From Boothiomyces macroporosus (taxonomy: Eukaryota; Chytridiomycota; Chytridiomycetes; Rhizophydiales; Terramycetaceae), in NCBI GenBank assembly GCA_027604185.1, contig JADGKB010000166.1, positions 1 to 22,352 of the forward strand: a DNA stretch of 22,352 bases. Reading direction: 5' to 3'. The notes beneath the pieces are model-generated. The model made no database searches. It was not told the origin of the DNA and saw nothing but the letters and a program-made list of their open reading frames with translations. How positions within the stretch are numbered: position 1 is the stretch's first letter; each line of letters begins with the position of its first letter. The position numbers were made by a program, and so were the translations under genes. Positions 9,325 to 18,322 of this stretch are shown here, one piece after another.

Positions 9325-10949
9325 TTATTTAATTTCAAGCTTATTTAACATTTCAACATGAAAGGCAGTGGGCTTACTAAGCGGTGAAAACCCATTAGCC
9401 CTAAACTCGCCATAAGCCAATACTGCTTGGTACAACTCCATTTCCTCCAATTCCAGTATCAACTTGTAGTACAACTCTGTCCTTTGAAATACTTTGCCAT
9501 GTAGTGAAAGTAGCTCTACGTGTTTTTGATAAGCTTGTTTGATTTCTAGTGTCGACATGGGCAGCTTTATACAGCATTGGAGTAAAAATGCGCATACAAA
9601 TAACAGGTAGATTATGTATGCGTGCAAATGTTCAAATTGCTGATTGTACGTTTTAATCAACTCTAGTACATAAATGTTTGCCATACAAGATTGAAGGGCT
9701 TCTTTAAAATACAAAGAGTTTTCTATTTTCTTTCCTTTAATGATATTCTTCATGATACTCGGTATGATTAACTCCACCCTGGCATTATTGTACATTATGT
9801 AGACAGATAGTACCATCCAAGTGAGCTGTGGCTCTTTAACATTTTGGCTTATAAGCATTCTACCGTGATAATGAATGATATCTATGGCATTATTATACCA
9901 CTCTAATAGAGACGAATTCAAAGATCCAGCAATATATCTAATATTTTCTGTTTCATTGAGTAGCTCCAAGTGAACATAATTCAGAATATTATGGACTATT
10001 TTGTGCAAAATGATTCTATATGCCTGAAAGTCTTGATTAGGTATACATGGGATATACCATTCGCTGCTAGACATGATTTCTATACCATAGTAATCCGATG
10101 GAGAGCCAGCTTCAAAGTAAAAGTTTCCAGGCAAGAATATCTGATTATCACTGGATGATATGGCTGAAAACTTTTTCGGATTAATAGTGTACAGATTATA
10201 CAGCAACCACCATGTTCTTCTCATATTCTCCCTTTCATAATCAAAAGAGGATAGTTTCGCAAGTCCTGCTTCCGTGTTCATACCCAAATGCTTTGCAAAA
10301 GCCAAGCCCATATCTGCATAAAGGTAAGCTTCCTTTCCATCCAGCCCTAATTTAATTCCATTTTTACGTAGATGAGTGAACGCTAACTGAGCCAGAGTCA
10401 ATACTGCCAAATGGCTATTTTCGTTGATAAAGTTAAAAGAACCGGCTTTTTCCAAATACGCATGCGCCATTTCTATTCGATTGTTTAGTCCTTTAGGAAT
10501 AAGCTGATCAGGGAGATACAGAGCCGCAGTAGCGTATAAACTAAACCGTAGTGGCCAAAATTGCTTTGCGGATTCGATAAAGTATTCTCTGGATACATAA
10601 GAGAATATCGAAGGTAGTTTTTGAAACCGCAAGTCAATCAGATAATCATGGTTTGTACAAAAGAGATAGTATTCCAAATCATTTGATAACTGGTATCGCT
10701 CCACAGGAGGTTCTTTGGTTCGGTGTTCCCAGGTATGTTTAAACGGCATAATCAACAGCATCTCCAAATGTCTTATTCTACTCTCCATTCTCTTGTATTT
10801 CTTTATTACTGTTTCTTGCTGAGAGTATCTGCACTTTATATTCTTTTCCAAACACAGGGAGCAAGGTAAACGACGGTCACACTTTCTTTTCTAAGTTAAA
10901 GATCGATTACCCTTTTGATACAGTAATCACAGGTATAAACTAGCTTCAT
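9325..10949 (-). CDS. Zn2Cys6 (Gal4-type) fungal transcription factor (spliced)
   Basis: Exons 10949-10911 and 10890-9325 encode 534 residues. Splicing builds a perfect Zn2Cys6 DNA-binding cluster: cysteines 7, 10, 17, 23, 26 and 33, spacing C-x2-C-x6-C-x5-C-x2-C-x6-C, with basic IKRKRK between C10 and C17. These clusters bind two zinc ions and usually recognise CGG triplets. A short coiled-coil linker follows (about 40-60), then a helical regulatory region with the fungal middle-homology signature (YERENMRRTWWLLYNLY, around 231-247). The start ATG lies six codons before the first cysteine, normal for the family. Without the intron the first two cysteines are lost. The target pathway cannot be told. 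A CGG-N8-CCG element lies upstream, so self-regulation is conceivable. Confidence 0.9.
10891..10910 (-). other. 20-nt intron in the Zn2Cys6 regulator gene
   Basis: Sequence on the coding strand GTAATCGATCTTTAACTTAG, phase 0. It splits the zinc cluster between CDYCIKR and KRKCDRR; removal gives the exact six-residue spacing. Retention gives an in-frame TAA. Confidence 0.92.
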
Positions 10950-11423
10950 GTAATTTTTGTGGTGATTTTTTTTCACCAGCGGGTTGAAAATCCAGTCCCC
11001 TTTTTACCTTGAAAAGGGTTTCCAAAATAACGGCGGCAAAATGCCCGACTTTTCGTTTTTACAGTGCTTGAGCGGGTGAATAAAGTTTGGTATAATTTGA
11101 ATTATTTAATTAGGGGTAGCCTATCTGCTTGGCTTCCCAAGCCTAAATAACCATTGTCAACAGAATGGAAATTGACACTTTTTATGCCGTGGCAAATTAC
11201 TTTTTATTGCTGTAGATGATAATTGTAATCTTGGCGGTAATTGAGCGAGTCCAGTTGATCGGAATATTAATTATTACTGGTTTGATTCTAATCTGAACAT
11301 TTATCACGTGAATACTCAAGCAGATACAACTTTAGCTGTGAAATGACTCATCTCGACTAGTATTTTCAATGCTCAAATTACTTTTTTGTAAATTGTTTTT
11401 TCAGCCACATTTGCATAATCTAA
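10950..11423. other. Divergent promoter region between the regulator and the repeat protein
   Basis: This 474-bp gap separates two genes that point away from each other, so it should hold both promoters. Seen in it: a CGG-N8-CCG element (11034-11047), a small perfect hairpin at 11127-11142 (stem GCTTGG/CCAAGC, loop CTTC), and AT-rich tracts. I see no gene or tRNA in it. Confidence 0.5.
11034..11047. promoter_or_regulatory. Possible Zn2Cys6 binding element, CGG-N8-CCG
   Basis: An everted-type CGG pair spaced by eight bases (CGGCAAAATGCCCG), with a further CGG just upstream at 11031. Zn2Cys6 dimers often bind paired CGG triplets, and this one lies 85 bp upstream of such a gene. Short motifs occur by chance, so this is only a candidate. 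Confidence 0.2.
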
Positions 11424-12002
11424 ATGCGAGTTTTACAACCGAAACCAGTGAATATACCAACCAAGAAGGCCAAAGGGAAAAAGGGGAATAATCCAACAAA
11501 GAAACCAATCAAGACAGCCATAAAAGAACCAATTAAAACGAAAGCAATTGACTCTGACTTGCGAAATTCTGACTACAAAGACTCTGACTTGCAAAATTCT
11601 GACTGCAAAGACTCTGACTTGCAAAATTCTGATTACAAAGACTCTGACTTGCAAAACTCTGATTACAAAGACCCCAATTACAAAGACTCTGAATTCAATG
11701 ACCCATGGGGAATTCTTCAAGCTACCAGAGAAACAAAGACAGTATCAACTCCACAGAGTAAAGAGAAATCAGACAACGGTATCAGCACAGAAAAGGAATT
11801 CAAAGATGGTAGTGATACAGAGGAAATCAAAGACAAGTCTGTTAGTAGTCAGGAAATAAATGACAGCCCTAGAACGCAACAATCGAACGAGACTCGTAGT
11901 AGTAGTCCGGAATACATGGACAACTCTGTGTTCAATATAATGAAAAGAGTCCAGGAAAATGTTGAACAGATACAACAAAAGCATAAAAAAAGGAGAAAAT
12001 AA
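11424..12002 (+). CDS. Basic, low-complexity protein with a 10-residue tandem repeat
   Basis: A 192-residue intronless protein that I do not recognise. It starts with a Lys/Pro-rich basic region (KKAKGKKGNNPTKKPIK). Four copies of a 10-residue repeat (DSDLQNSDYK type, residues 43-82) and two half copies follow. Then come a short DPWGILQATRE motif, a serine- and acid-rich stretch, and a C-terminal helix with heptad spacing (FNIMKRVQENVEQIQQKH) ending in KKRRK, a likely nuclear or nucleolar signal. The composition resembles small ribosome-biogenesis or chromatin proteins, but that is a guess. PEX6 begins only 49 bp after the stop. Confidence 0.65.
   Translation: MRVLQPKPVNIPTKKAKGKKGNNPTKKPIKTAIKEPIKTKAIDSDLRNSDYKDSDLQNSDCKDSDLQNSDYKDSDLQNSDYKDPNYKDSEFNDPWGILQATRETKTVSTPQSKEKSDNGISTEKEFKDGSDTEEIKDKSVSSQEINDSPRTQQSNETRSSSPEYMDNSVFNIMKRVQENVEQIQQKHKKRRK
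11550..11699 (+). repeat. Coding tandem repeat: four 30-bp units plus two 15-bp half units
   Basis: Units start at 11550, 11580, 11610 and 11640; half units at 11670 and 11685. Each 30-bp unit is itself two related 15-bp halves (GACTCTGACTTGCAA and AATTCTGACTACAAA types). Unit length is a multiple of three, so copy number can change without breaking the frame. Confidence 0.9.
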
Positions 12003-12051
12003 AATATCGTTTTTAACTACAAAGTGGCTTTGATTTTGTTTTTAATCTGAA

Positions 12052-14252
12052 ATGCAATCACAAATACCAATTGAATCCATTTACACATTCAACCACAACG
12101 ATTACTTGATTTCATATCCAATCCGAAATGGTGCAATCACGGAAAACACAAATATAATATTACTTGAACCTGAAATTGAAACAAAACATTCAATTGAACC
12201 TGCGTATAAATCCCAATCATTAAATCATTTATTGTTGGGATCAAAGGAAGCTTACGAACTGAAATTGTTTGAAAATGATTACGTAATGCTGCTACCAATC
12301 AAACTTGTAGTTCAAGTCAAAATAATTGATTTTGGGATTTACTTGGATTACAATTACAAATTGGATTCTTTTCTTTATAAAAAGGTCTTGCATGAATTCA
12401 AAGAATGCGAAAAGATTCTTGTTTATTCTTTAGCAAGAAACCCTGATTTACAAGAACTGTATAAAGAGATTTGTGGACAAGTTGTGTTTAATGGTGTAAT
12501 GATATTCACTGGAAATAATGGATACAAATTGAAAACAAAGACCCAGTCGTTAGTAACTAGAAATACTGTATTGGAATACAAAGGGATTTTGAAGCCAGTA
12601 AAGTATTTGGGGCTACAGGTTGGTTACTTGCAAGAACCAAAAAATGTTAATCTGATTTACAAAAAGGTAGGATTCATATTGAATTATTTCTATTAGAATT
12701 AATTCTATTTATATTGATTTTACTCTAGTACAACAGTTTTCTGCTTTTAAAAGATTCTATTCAAAAAACAGTGGAAAATTTGAAATCAATATTGCTTCCT
12801 AATCATTATATAGTGCTGGAGCATTTTGAAGCATTTCAAGAGTCTTGGAGCGGGTAATTATTTTTGACTATAGGAGTAAACTAGATGGAAAGTATCTCTT
12901 GGAAAAGGTGTTTGATGAAACACAAGCGCATGTAGTGTGCCATTTAGAAAGAATTGATTTGATTGAAAAAGAGTATTTGAGCCTGTTTGACGAAATCACT
13001 GAAACGGAAATTCCTAATCAAGAAAAAAGACAAGAAATTCTAAAGCAATTTATAGATCACGTGGATTATAAAAGGATTGCTGTTCAGACGGCAGGAATGA
13101 CTGAAAAGGAACTAAAGAAACTGGTTGAAAATGCAAAGATTGATTTAAAGAAAAATATTTTAACCAAACACAAAACTATTGTAGACAAACTGTTCCCAGA
13201 ACAACTGGACGATCCAATTGTAAAGCATTTAAAAACAAATGAAAAGTACAATGAATTCATTGAAACAGTCGAGCCTGTATTACAAACTAATGATTTAATC
13301 TCATCAGCAATCCAACTTAAGCAATCCAGTCAAACAGCAAAAATTCCAAATGTACAGTGGAAAGATGTTGGTGGTTTAGAACATGTGAAAAAAACAATTA
13401 TTGAAACCATAAAATTACCACTAGATAACCCACATTTCTTTGATGGGATGCAAAAAAGAAGTGGTATTCTGCTCTATGGACCACCTGGAACTGGTAAAAC
13501 ATTAATTGCGAAAGCAGTAGCTACTACCCTACAATTAAACTTTTTTTCTATCAAAGGACCACAGTTGTTGAATCAATACGTTGGTGAAAGTGAAAAGAAC
13601 GTTCGGATGGTGTTTGAGAGAGCTAGAGAAGCCAAGCCGTGCATCATATTCTTTGACGAATTGGATTCACTAGCACCAAAAAGAGGAGGTAGTGGTGATG
13701 GCGGTGGTGTAATGGACAGAATCGTATCTCAATTGTTAGCTGAGCTTGATGGGTGTGGGGGATCAGATGTATTTTGTATCGGTGCTACGAATAGACCAGA
13801 TTTACTTGATAGTGCATTACTAAGACCTGGTAGATTTGATAAACTGGTATACCTAGGACCAAGTACAGACAAAGTATCACTCCTTAGAGCGTGCATAAAC
13901 AAGTACATGTAATTAATGTAGATTCGATGTAGGCGATTTCGATATAGAATCATTCACCAGTAAAATCCCAGATGGATTCACTGGTGCAGATTACTACGCC
14001 TTATCTTCACGCGCATTCATGAACGCAATCAAGAGACGCATCAAAGTGATAGACCAAGAACGAGGTGACTTTTCACCTAAAAAGTACATGGAAAAAGTTG
14101 GAGATGAAGGAAAAGTTGTGGTTCACGAACAAGATTTTGCTGATGCACTTGTTGGGCTTGAGCCTAGTGTTGGTAGAGAAGAGATGAAGCGGTATGAGAG
14201 TATTCGCAGGCAGTTTGAGCCTGTCAAAGATAAAGGAAAGAAGCCAATGTAA
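12052..14252 (+). CDS. PEX6: Pex6-type peroxisomal AAA ATPase, shortened (spliced)
   Basis: Four exons (12052-12666, 12729-12853, 12874-13902, 13922-14252) encode 699 residues; Pex6 is usually near 1000. With Pex1 it forms the hexameric motor that pulls the receptor Pex5 out of the peroxisomal membrane. The D2 domain is intact: GPPGTGKT (449-456), [13 protein letters not shown] with D508/E509, the Pex6-typical [17 protein letters not shown], the ATNRPD and RPGRFDK arginine-finger region, then [19 protein letters not shown], which needs the third intron removed. The D1 domain is vestigial: Walker A is reduced to [14 protein letters not shown], the Walker B acidic pair is missing ([13 protein letters not shown]), and the following segment is deleted. 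The N-domain (exon 1) is short and divergent. Assignment to Pex6 rather than Pex1 or Cdc48 rests on the D2 motifs. Confidence 0.9.
12667..12728 (+). other. 62-nt intron 1 of PEX6
   Basis: Starts GTAGGATTC and ends TTTTACTCTAG, phase 0. It joins the N-domain exon (ending IYKK) to [15 protein letters not shown], the D1 remnant. It is three times the length of the other introns. The frame demands a length of 3n+2, which 62 satisfies; no shorter GTA...AG segment fits. Confidence 0.7.
12854..12873 (+). other. 20-nt intron 2 of PEX6
   Basis: Sequence GTAATTATTTTTGACTATAG, phase 2. It joins [10 protein letters not shown] to [13 protein letters not shown], giving a continuous D1 remnant. The TAA of GTAA is in frame if retained. 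Confidence 0.8.
13903..13921 (+). other. 19-nt intron 3 of PEX6
   Basis: Sequence GTACATGTAATTAATGTAG, phase 2. It joins RACINK to [11 protein letters not shown], giving the conserved KF of Pex6. A 13-nt GTAATTAATGTAG keeps the same frame but would add Y-I and leave almost no spacer. Confidence 0.85.
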
Positions 14253-14412
14253 TAAAGCCAATTGAAAGTCTTGAAGGATTGTTTACTCGTGATCGTGATA
14301 GGAGCGCAGGTACGAGTTGCTGGACCAAATGGATCAGTTGGTAACTAAGAGTATGGTTCATGAGAGACACTTGTTTAAATGTTTTGAGTGATCAAAATAT
14401 TTTTCCCACGAA

Positions 14413-16879
14413 ATGGCGAGTTGCGCAACGTGCTCATTCCCAATCCTGCACAAACCAGACTTGAATTGCTACGCATGCAAATACAACGTACTCTTTACTA
14501 ACTCAGATTGATATATGCGACGTTTGCGGTGCTCTAGCAAGAATGACCAACGATCAGCCAGTAGAACTGTTATCCACACCTATAAAGCTATGTACGGACT
14601 GTATCCATGAAAAACAAGACCGCAAGTTTAGTGTATGGATAAATTCAGTTTCTGGATTGAAAAAAGAGCGGATTGAAAAGATATTACGAAATCCTCATGT
14701 AGTTTCGGTTTACCAGCAAGAGTTGTATGAACAGATAAAAAGCAATTTTCAAGAAACCGAGTATGAAGAGTATAGCGGTAGTATTATCAAAGAGCTGCCC
14801 TTCCGGTACGCTGACGATGAACCAATGGACATTGATGAACCAGTAATACCGACAATCAGACCATCACCAGTTAAAAACAATACAGACACTTTAAACGAAA
14901 TGGTTCATGAAAAAAATGTATCCCCAAATAGCGAATTCCCTCTTGATATTGCACAAGAGTCACCTCAACTAGATTTGATACCAGATCAAAATAATGAAGG
15001 GGACGAAGATATGGATACATCTTCAGATGAATTTAAAGAAACTGTTGCTCCTATCGAAATTCCTAGCACCAAACCATCGCCGATATTTGAAAACCTTTCG
15101 CTATCTCCTGAAAGTACTAGTAAAATTGCTGAAGATGAAAGTGATTTGGTGGTTAAAAAGGTTACGGAAGCCACGAATCTTGTGCAGGATATAGATAACG
15201 ATGTCCAAGCACAAGACCAGGATGTTGTTGCGGTTACTAAAAATCAATTACTAGTTGAGGATAATGATGTTGCTGCAGTTGTTAGCAAGGAGCGTGCGCA
15301 AGTTGAATACAAGGATATTGTCGAGATCGCAGATGACGAAACTGCTCTCTTATGCAAAGAAGATGTAAAAAATGATACACCGTTTGAACTGAAAGCTTCC
15401 TCGGTTGATAAAACAAGTGCACGAGAGATGGAATCCAGAGTTTTAAAAGAAAACAAGCAGGGAGAAAAAGATATTTCTTTGCATAGCTCTGTTCAATCAT
15501 CAGTGGAGGCTAGTGATAAAGCAGCTGGCAAAACGTTGGAAAAGGCAATCGAACAGAAAACAGAAATGCAAGTATCTCTTGAAAAACAAGATAATCCTCA
15601 CTCCCCAAAACGACCTGTAGAAACAACACCAGTAAATGCACAAAAGAAATCAAAGGTAGAGCAGGCAGACAGTCCACCAGTTCCGGTTACTTTTGAAAAT
15701 GAATGTCAAGTAGAAATGGAGCTAGATGATGATTCAGACAACTCGCTCATAATTGAATTAGAAGAAACTACTAATCAAGTTCAGCCTCAGACAAATATCT
15801 CAAATGAAAAGTCTAGTGACAACCTGGAAAGCAAAAAGACTGCATTTGCTGAAAGTATTAATCAATCCAAAGGCACCGATTCCCCAACCAAAGCAAACAC
15901 ACTTGAAAGAGGAAAGCCAGCTCCTCTCACAACTATTACTGCTCCAGTAAGACCAAAGTCTTCGATTTTAGATGTAATCAACAAGAAAAAGGAATCCAAG
16001 GATATAATGTCTGTCCTTACATCCAAATCCAGCTATCCATCGATTGCACCAAAAGAATCTGAAAATGAAATTGAATTCATCAAATCTGTACCAATAACCC
16101 CAGAATCAAAAGATAAAAAAGATAAAAAAGATGAATTCAATACCAGCCAAGAGTTTATCCAAATAGATGTAGGCGAGGATGATTTGAGAAAAATAATCAA
16201 TCCAGCACGGAATGCTCAACGGTCTGCAACCGATTCTGTGAAAAGCTCTGTTGCCCCACCTCTAGATTCCGAACCAAAACAAAGCAGTGCAGTAAATGAA
16301 GCGAAAGTTGTAAACCAAAAAGCAAACTATGCTTTTACACCAAACAAACCCTCTCTTCATCCTCAAGCTAATACACCCACTATGACTGTTCAAACAGCGA
16401 ATGACAATACTCAATTAGTAAATACTGGCACACCCAATGCTCCAGTGCCAAATGTTACCCCTACAACTACTCCAAGAAACCCGGTGCCAGCTACGCCTGA
16501 ATTACATACACCAAAGACTCCATTAGTTGGTCCGAAACCTACTTCCAAACCTGTCATAAAGCCAGTGAAAAGCCTATTCCCAATGCTTACCCCAACAAAT
16601 ATTCCCAGAGAAAAGAATCATGGCATTTGCTACTACTGTCAGGAATACGATTACTTGAAGTACACCAACATTGTTGAAAATCCAAACTTTAAGCTCATCC
16701 CAATTTGTAAGACCTGCCACAAAAGTAAAGGCAAACAACCCGTACTTTGGTGGGTAAAGTCGCTCCAAGCACAGCAACAGCACTTTATCTGGAGTTTATT
16801 TAATATGCCAGAAAACCAACTTTTGAAAACAGAAGCACTGAATGAGGCAGCTCAGTTCGAAAACAATAAAGCCCAGTGA
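14413..16879 (+). CDS. Uncharacterised protein with cysteine clusters at both ends (spliced)
   Basis: Exons 14413-14487 and 14507-16879 encode 815 residues. The N-terminus has four CxxC pairs (C4/C7, C19/C22, C29/C32, C54/C57), enough for two zinc ions in a RING- or ribbon-like fold; the first two pairs are in exon 1. A helical region follows (about 60-110). Residues 120-690 are disordered, acidic and Ser/Thr/Pro-rich, with hydrophobic-acidic patches such as NSLIIELEE and FIQIDVGEDD that look like SUMO-interacting motifs. A C-terminal zinc ribbon (CYYC 733-736, CKTC 759-762) precedes LWWVKSLQAQQQHFIWSLF. I do not recognise the family; a nuclear or chromatin scaffold role is only inferred. The intron is well supported because it carries a perfect TACTAAC and places the two halves of the cysteine cluster in one frame. 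Confidence 0.8.
14488..14506 (+). other. 19-nt intron with perfect TACTAAC branch site
   Basis: Sequence GTACTCTTTACTAACTCAG, phase 0. It joins CYACKYN to IDICDVCGA. Retention reaches an in-frame TGA a few bases into exon 2. Confidence 0.9.
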
Positions 16880-16937
16880 TTTTTTTCTGTGATCTGTGAT
16901 CTATGTACAGACATCCGTGACCGAAAACTTTTGATAA

Positions 16938-18164
16938 ATGTTTAGATCGATCGTCGCAGAAACATATATAATATCGCAGTACCTTTCGCTGGTCGACTAC
17001 CACAACCTCCGCTTTGCCTCCATAGAAATCAACCTTTCATCCTACCCGCAATTATCGTGGCAAGCTTACGTACTGTCATCAACGATTTCACACCAAGATA
17101 TATCTGAATTTATGACTGTCTCATCGCTCTCAATAACAGACGAGAAATTCATGTACTTTGTTGATAAACGTCACATTCAGCAATTATCTAAATCGTTCAC
17201 TCCTCAAGTATCTTTTAAAACTGTACTTCGAGTATTACGAAACAATTTGTATGACATTCACTCTTTTCAGCCTGAAATTGTATTGGAGCTGTTGAAGCAT
17301 ATAGATCTGACTCGAATAAGTGTTTGCGAGATTGATCGTCTTTGGCATAGATCTATCGATACTTGTAGTGTAGAAATTGTCGAATTGATGCTGGAAAGAA
17401 ACTTGCTGCTGGATCTAGAGTATGGTATGTTTACTGCTTGTCAAGAAGGCTCGTACGAACTTGTCGATTTGCTAATTTCTTTTGGAGTAGATCCAAGCGT
17501 AAACGATTCTGAATCTTTGGTGATTGCATGCAGGTACGGATACGATAAGATTGTTCAGTTGCTGCTTGCTGATCCAAGAGTCAACCCAAGCGGCAAAAAC
17601 AATCAGGGATTAGTGTGGGCATGTAAAAATGGAAATACAAAAATAGTATGTGGATTGCTGCATTGTTATAACATGAATGCGACTATTGAACTAAAGAATG
17701 AATGCTTTCTTTTGGCGGTTGTCCGTGGGCATGATGATATCGTGGGGTTATTGATGGACGATGGGAGAATAGATCCGTATGTCCAGTCGAGTGCCCTGCT
17801 ACATGCCGCGAAATGGGGGCATTTGGCTGTTTTAGAACTGTTGGTACAGGCATACAAAGTAGATTTGATGCACTTTGGAAACTTGGCATTTACAGCAGCG
17901 TGTGCCAACGGCTATTACTTGGTAGTAGAGTATATGCTCGGAATACAAGGAATAGATCCAAATTTTGACGGCAGCAGACCATTGTATTTGGCTGCACAAA
18001 ATGGACACCTCAAAGTGGTCGAAATTCTTGCCAAAGATAAAAGGGTTGACGTCTCACAAAGTGTAATTCGAAGTGCAAAGAAGAATCGACACTTGGATAT
18101 CTACAAGATATTGACTAATAGAAGTAGTACATTCTTGTGCTGGTGGAATATGCTTGTTTTTTAA
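16938..18164 (+). CDS. F-box-like ankyrin-repeat protein
   Basis: A 408-residue intronless protein. Residues 1-40 (ETYIISQYLSLVDYHNLRFA) have an F-box-like helix pattern. Residues about 45-140 form a region shared with the small protein at 349-810 (TDEKFMYFVDKRHIQQLSK). From about 145 to 400 there are eight or nine ankyrin repeats, with recognisable cores such as LVIACRYGYDKIVQLLLADP, LLHAAKWGHLAVLELLVQA and LYLAAQNGHLKVVEILAKD. Ankyrin repeats bind protein partners; with an F-box this would suit a substrate receptor of an SCF ubiquitin ligase, which is inference. The gene starts 58 bp after the previous stop on the same strand and converges on the next gene. Confidence 0.88.
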   Translation: MFRSIVAETYIISQYLSLVDYHNLRFASIEINLSSYPQLSWQAYVLSSTISHQDISEFMTVSSLSITDEKFMYFVDKRHIQQLSKSFTPQVSFKTVLRVLRNNLYDIHSFQPEIVLELLKHIDLTRISVCEIDRLWHRSIDTCSVEIVELMLERNLLLDLEYGMFTACQEGSYELVDLLISFGVDPSVNDSESLVIACRYGYDKIVQLLLADPRVNPSGKNNQGLVWACKNGNTKIVCGLLHCYNMNATIELKNECFLLAVVRGHDDIVGLLMDDGRIDPYVQSSALLHAAKWGHLAVLELLVQAYKVDLMHFGNLAFTAACANGYYLVVEYMLGIQGIDPNFDGSRPLYLAAQNGHLKVVEILAKDKRVDVSQSVIRSAKKNRHLDIYKILTNRSSTFLCWWNMLVF

Positions 18165-18322
18165 TATATTAATTTGTTTATAGGATTCTTGAGTAGACAT
18201 CTCTCGATTTCGTTAGTATGCAGTACTTTCAAGTGATAATTTACACTATTTGCGGGTTTCTCTATTCAGCTCTAAAATCCAAAACTGGTATCAATTTTTA
18301 TTTTTAATGTAATGTCGATTTA

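Noticed and set aside
11127..11142. tRNA anticodon arm or terminator at the GCTTGG-CTTC-CCAAGC hairpin
   Set aside because: No flanking D-arm, T-arm or acceptor pairing can be drawn around it, the loop is four bases, and there is no T-run. It is probably a chance hairpin.
11433..11720. Leftward Val/Arg-rich repeat frame opposite the 10-residue repeat protein
   Set aside because: Repeats whose unit is a multiple of three stay open in several frames. The + strand frame has an ATG, a basic C-terminus and a normal composition, so the antisense frame is a shadow.
13909..13921. A 13-nt intron in PEX6 (GTAATTAATGTAG)
   Set aside because: It keeps the frame, but the 19-nt choice starting at 13903 gives the conserved KF after the helix, matches the 19-nt template and leaves room for a 5' site.
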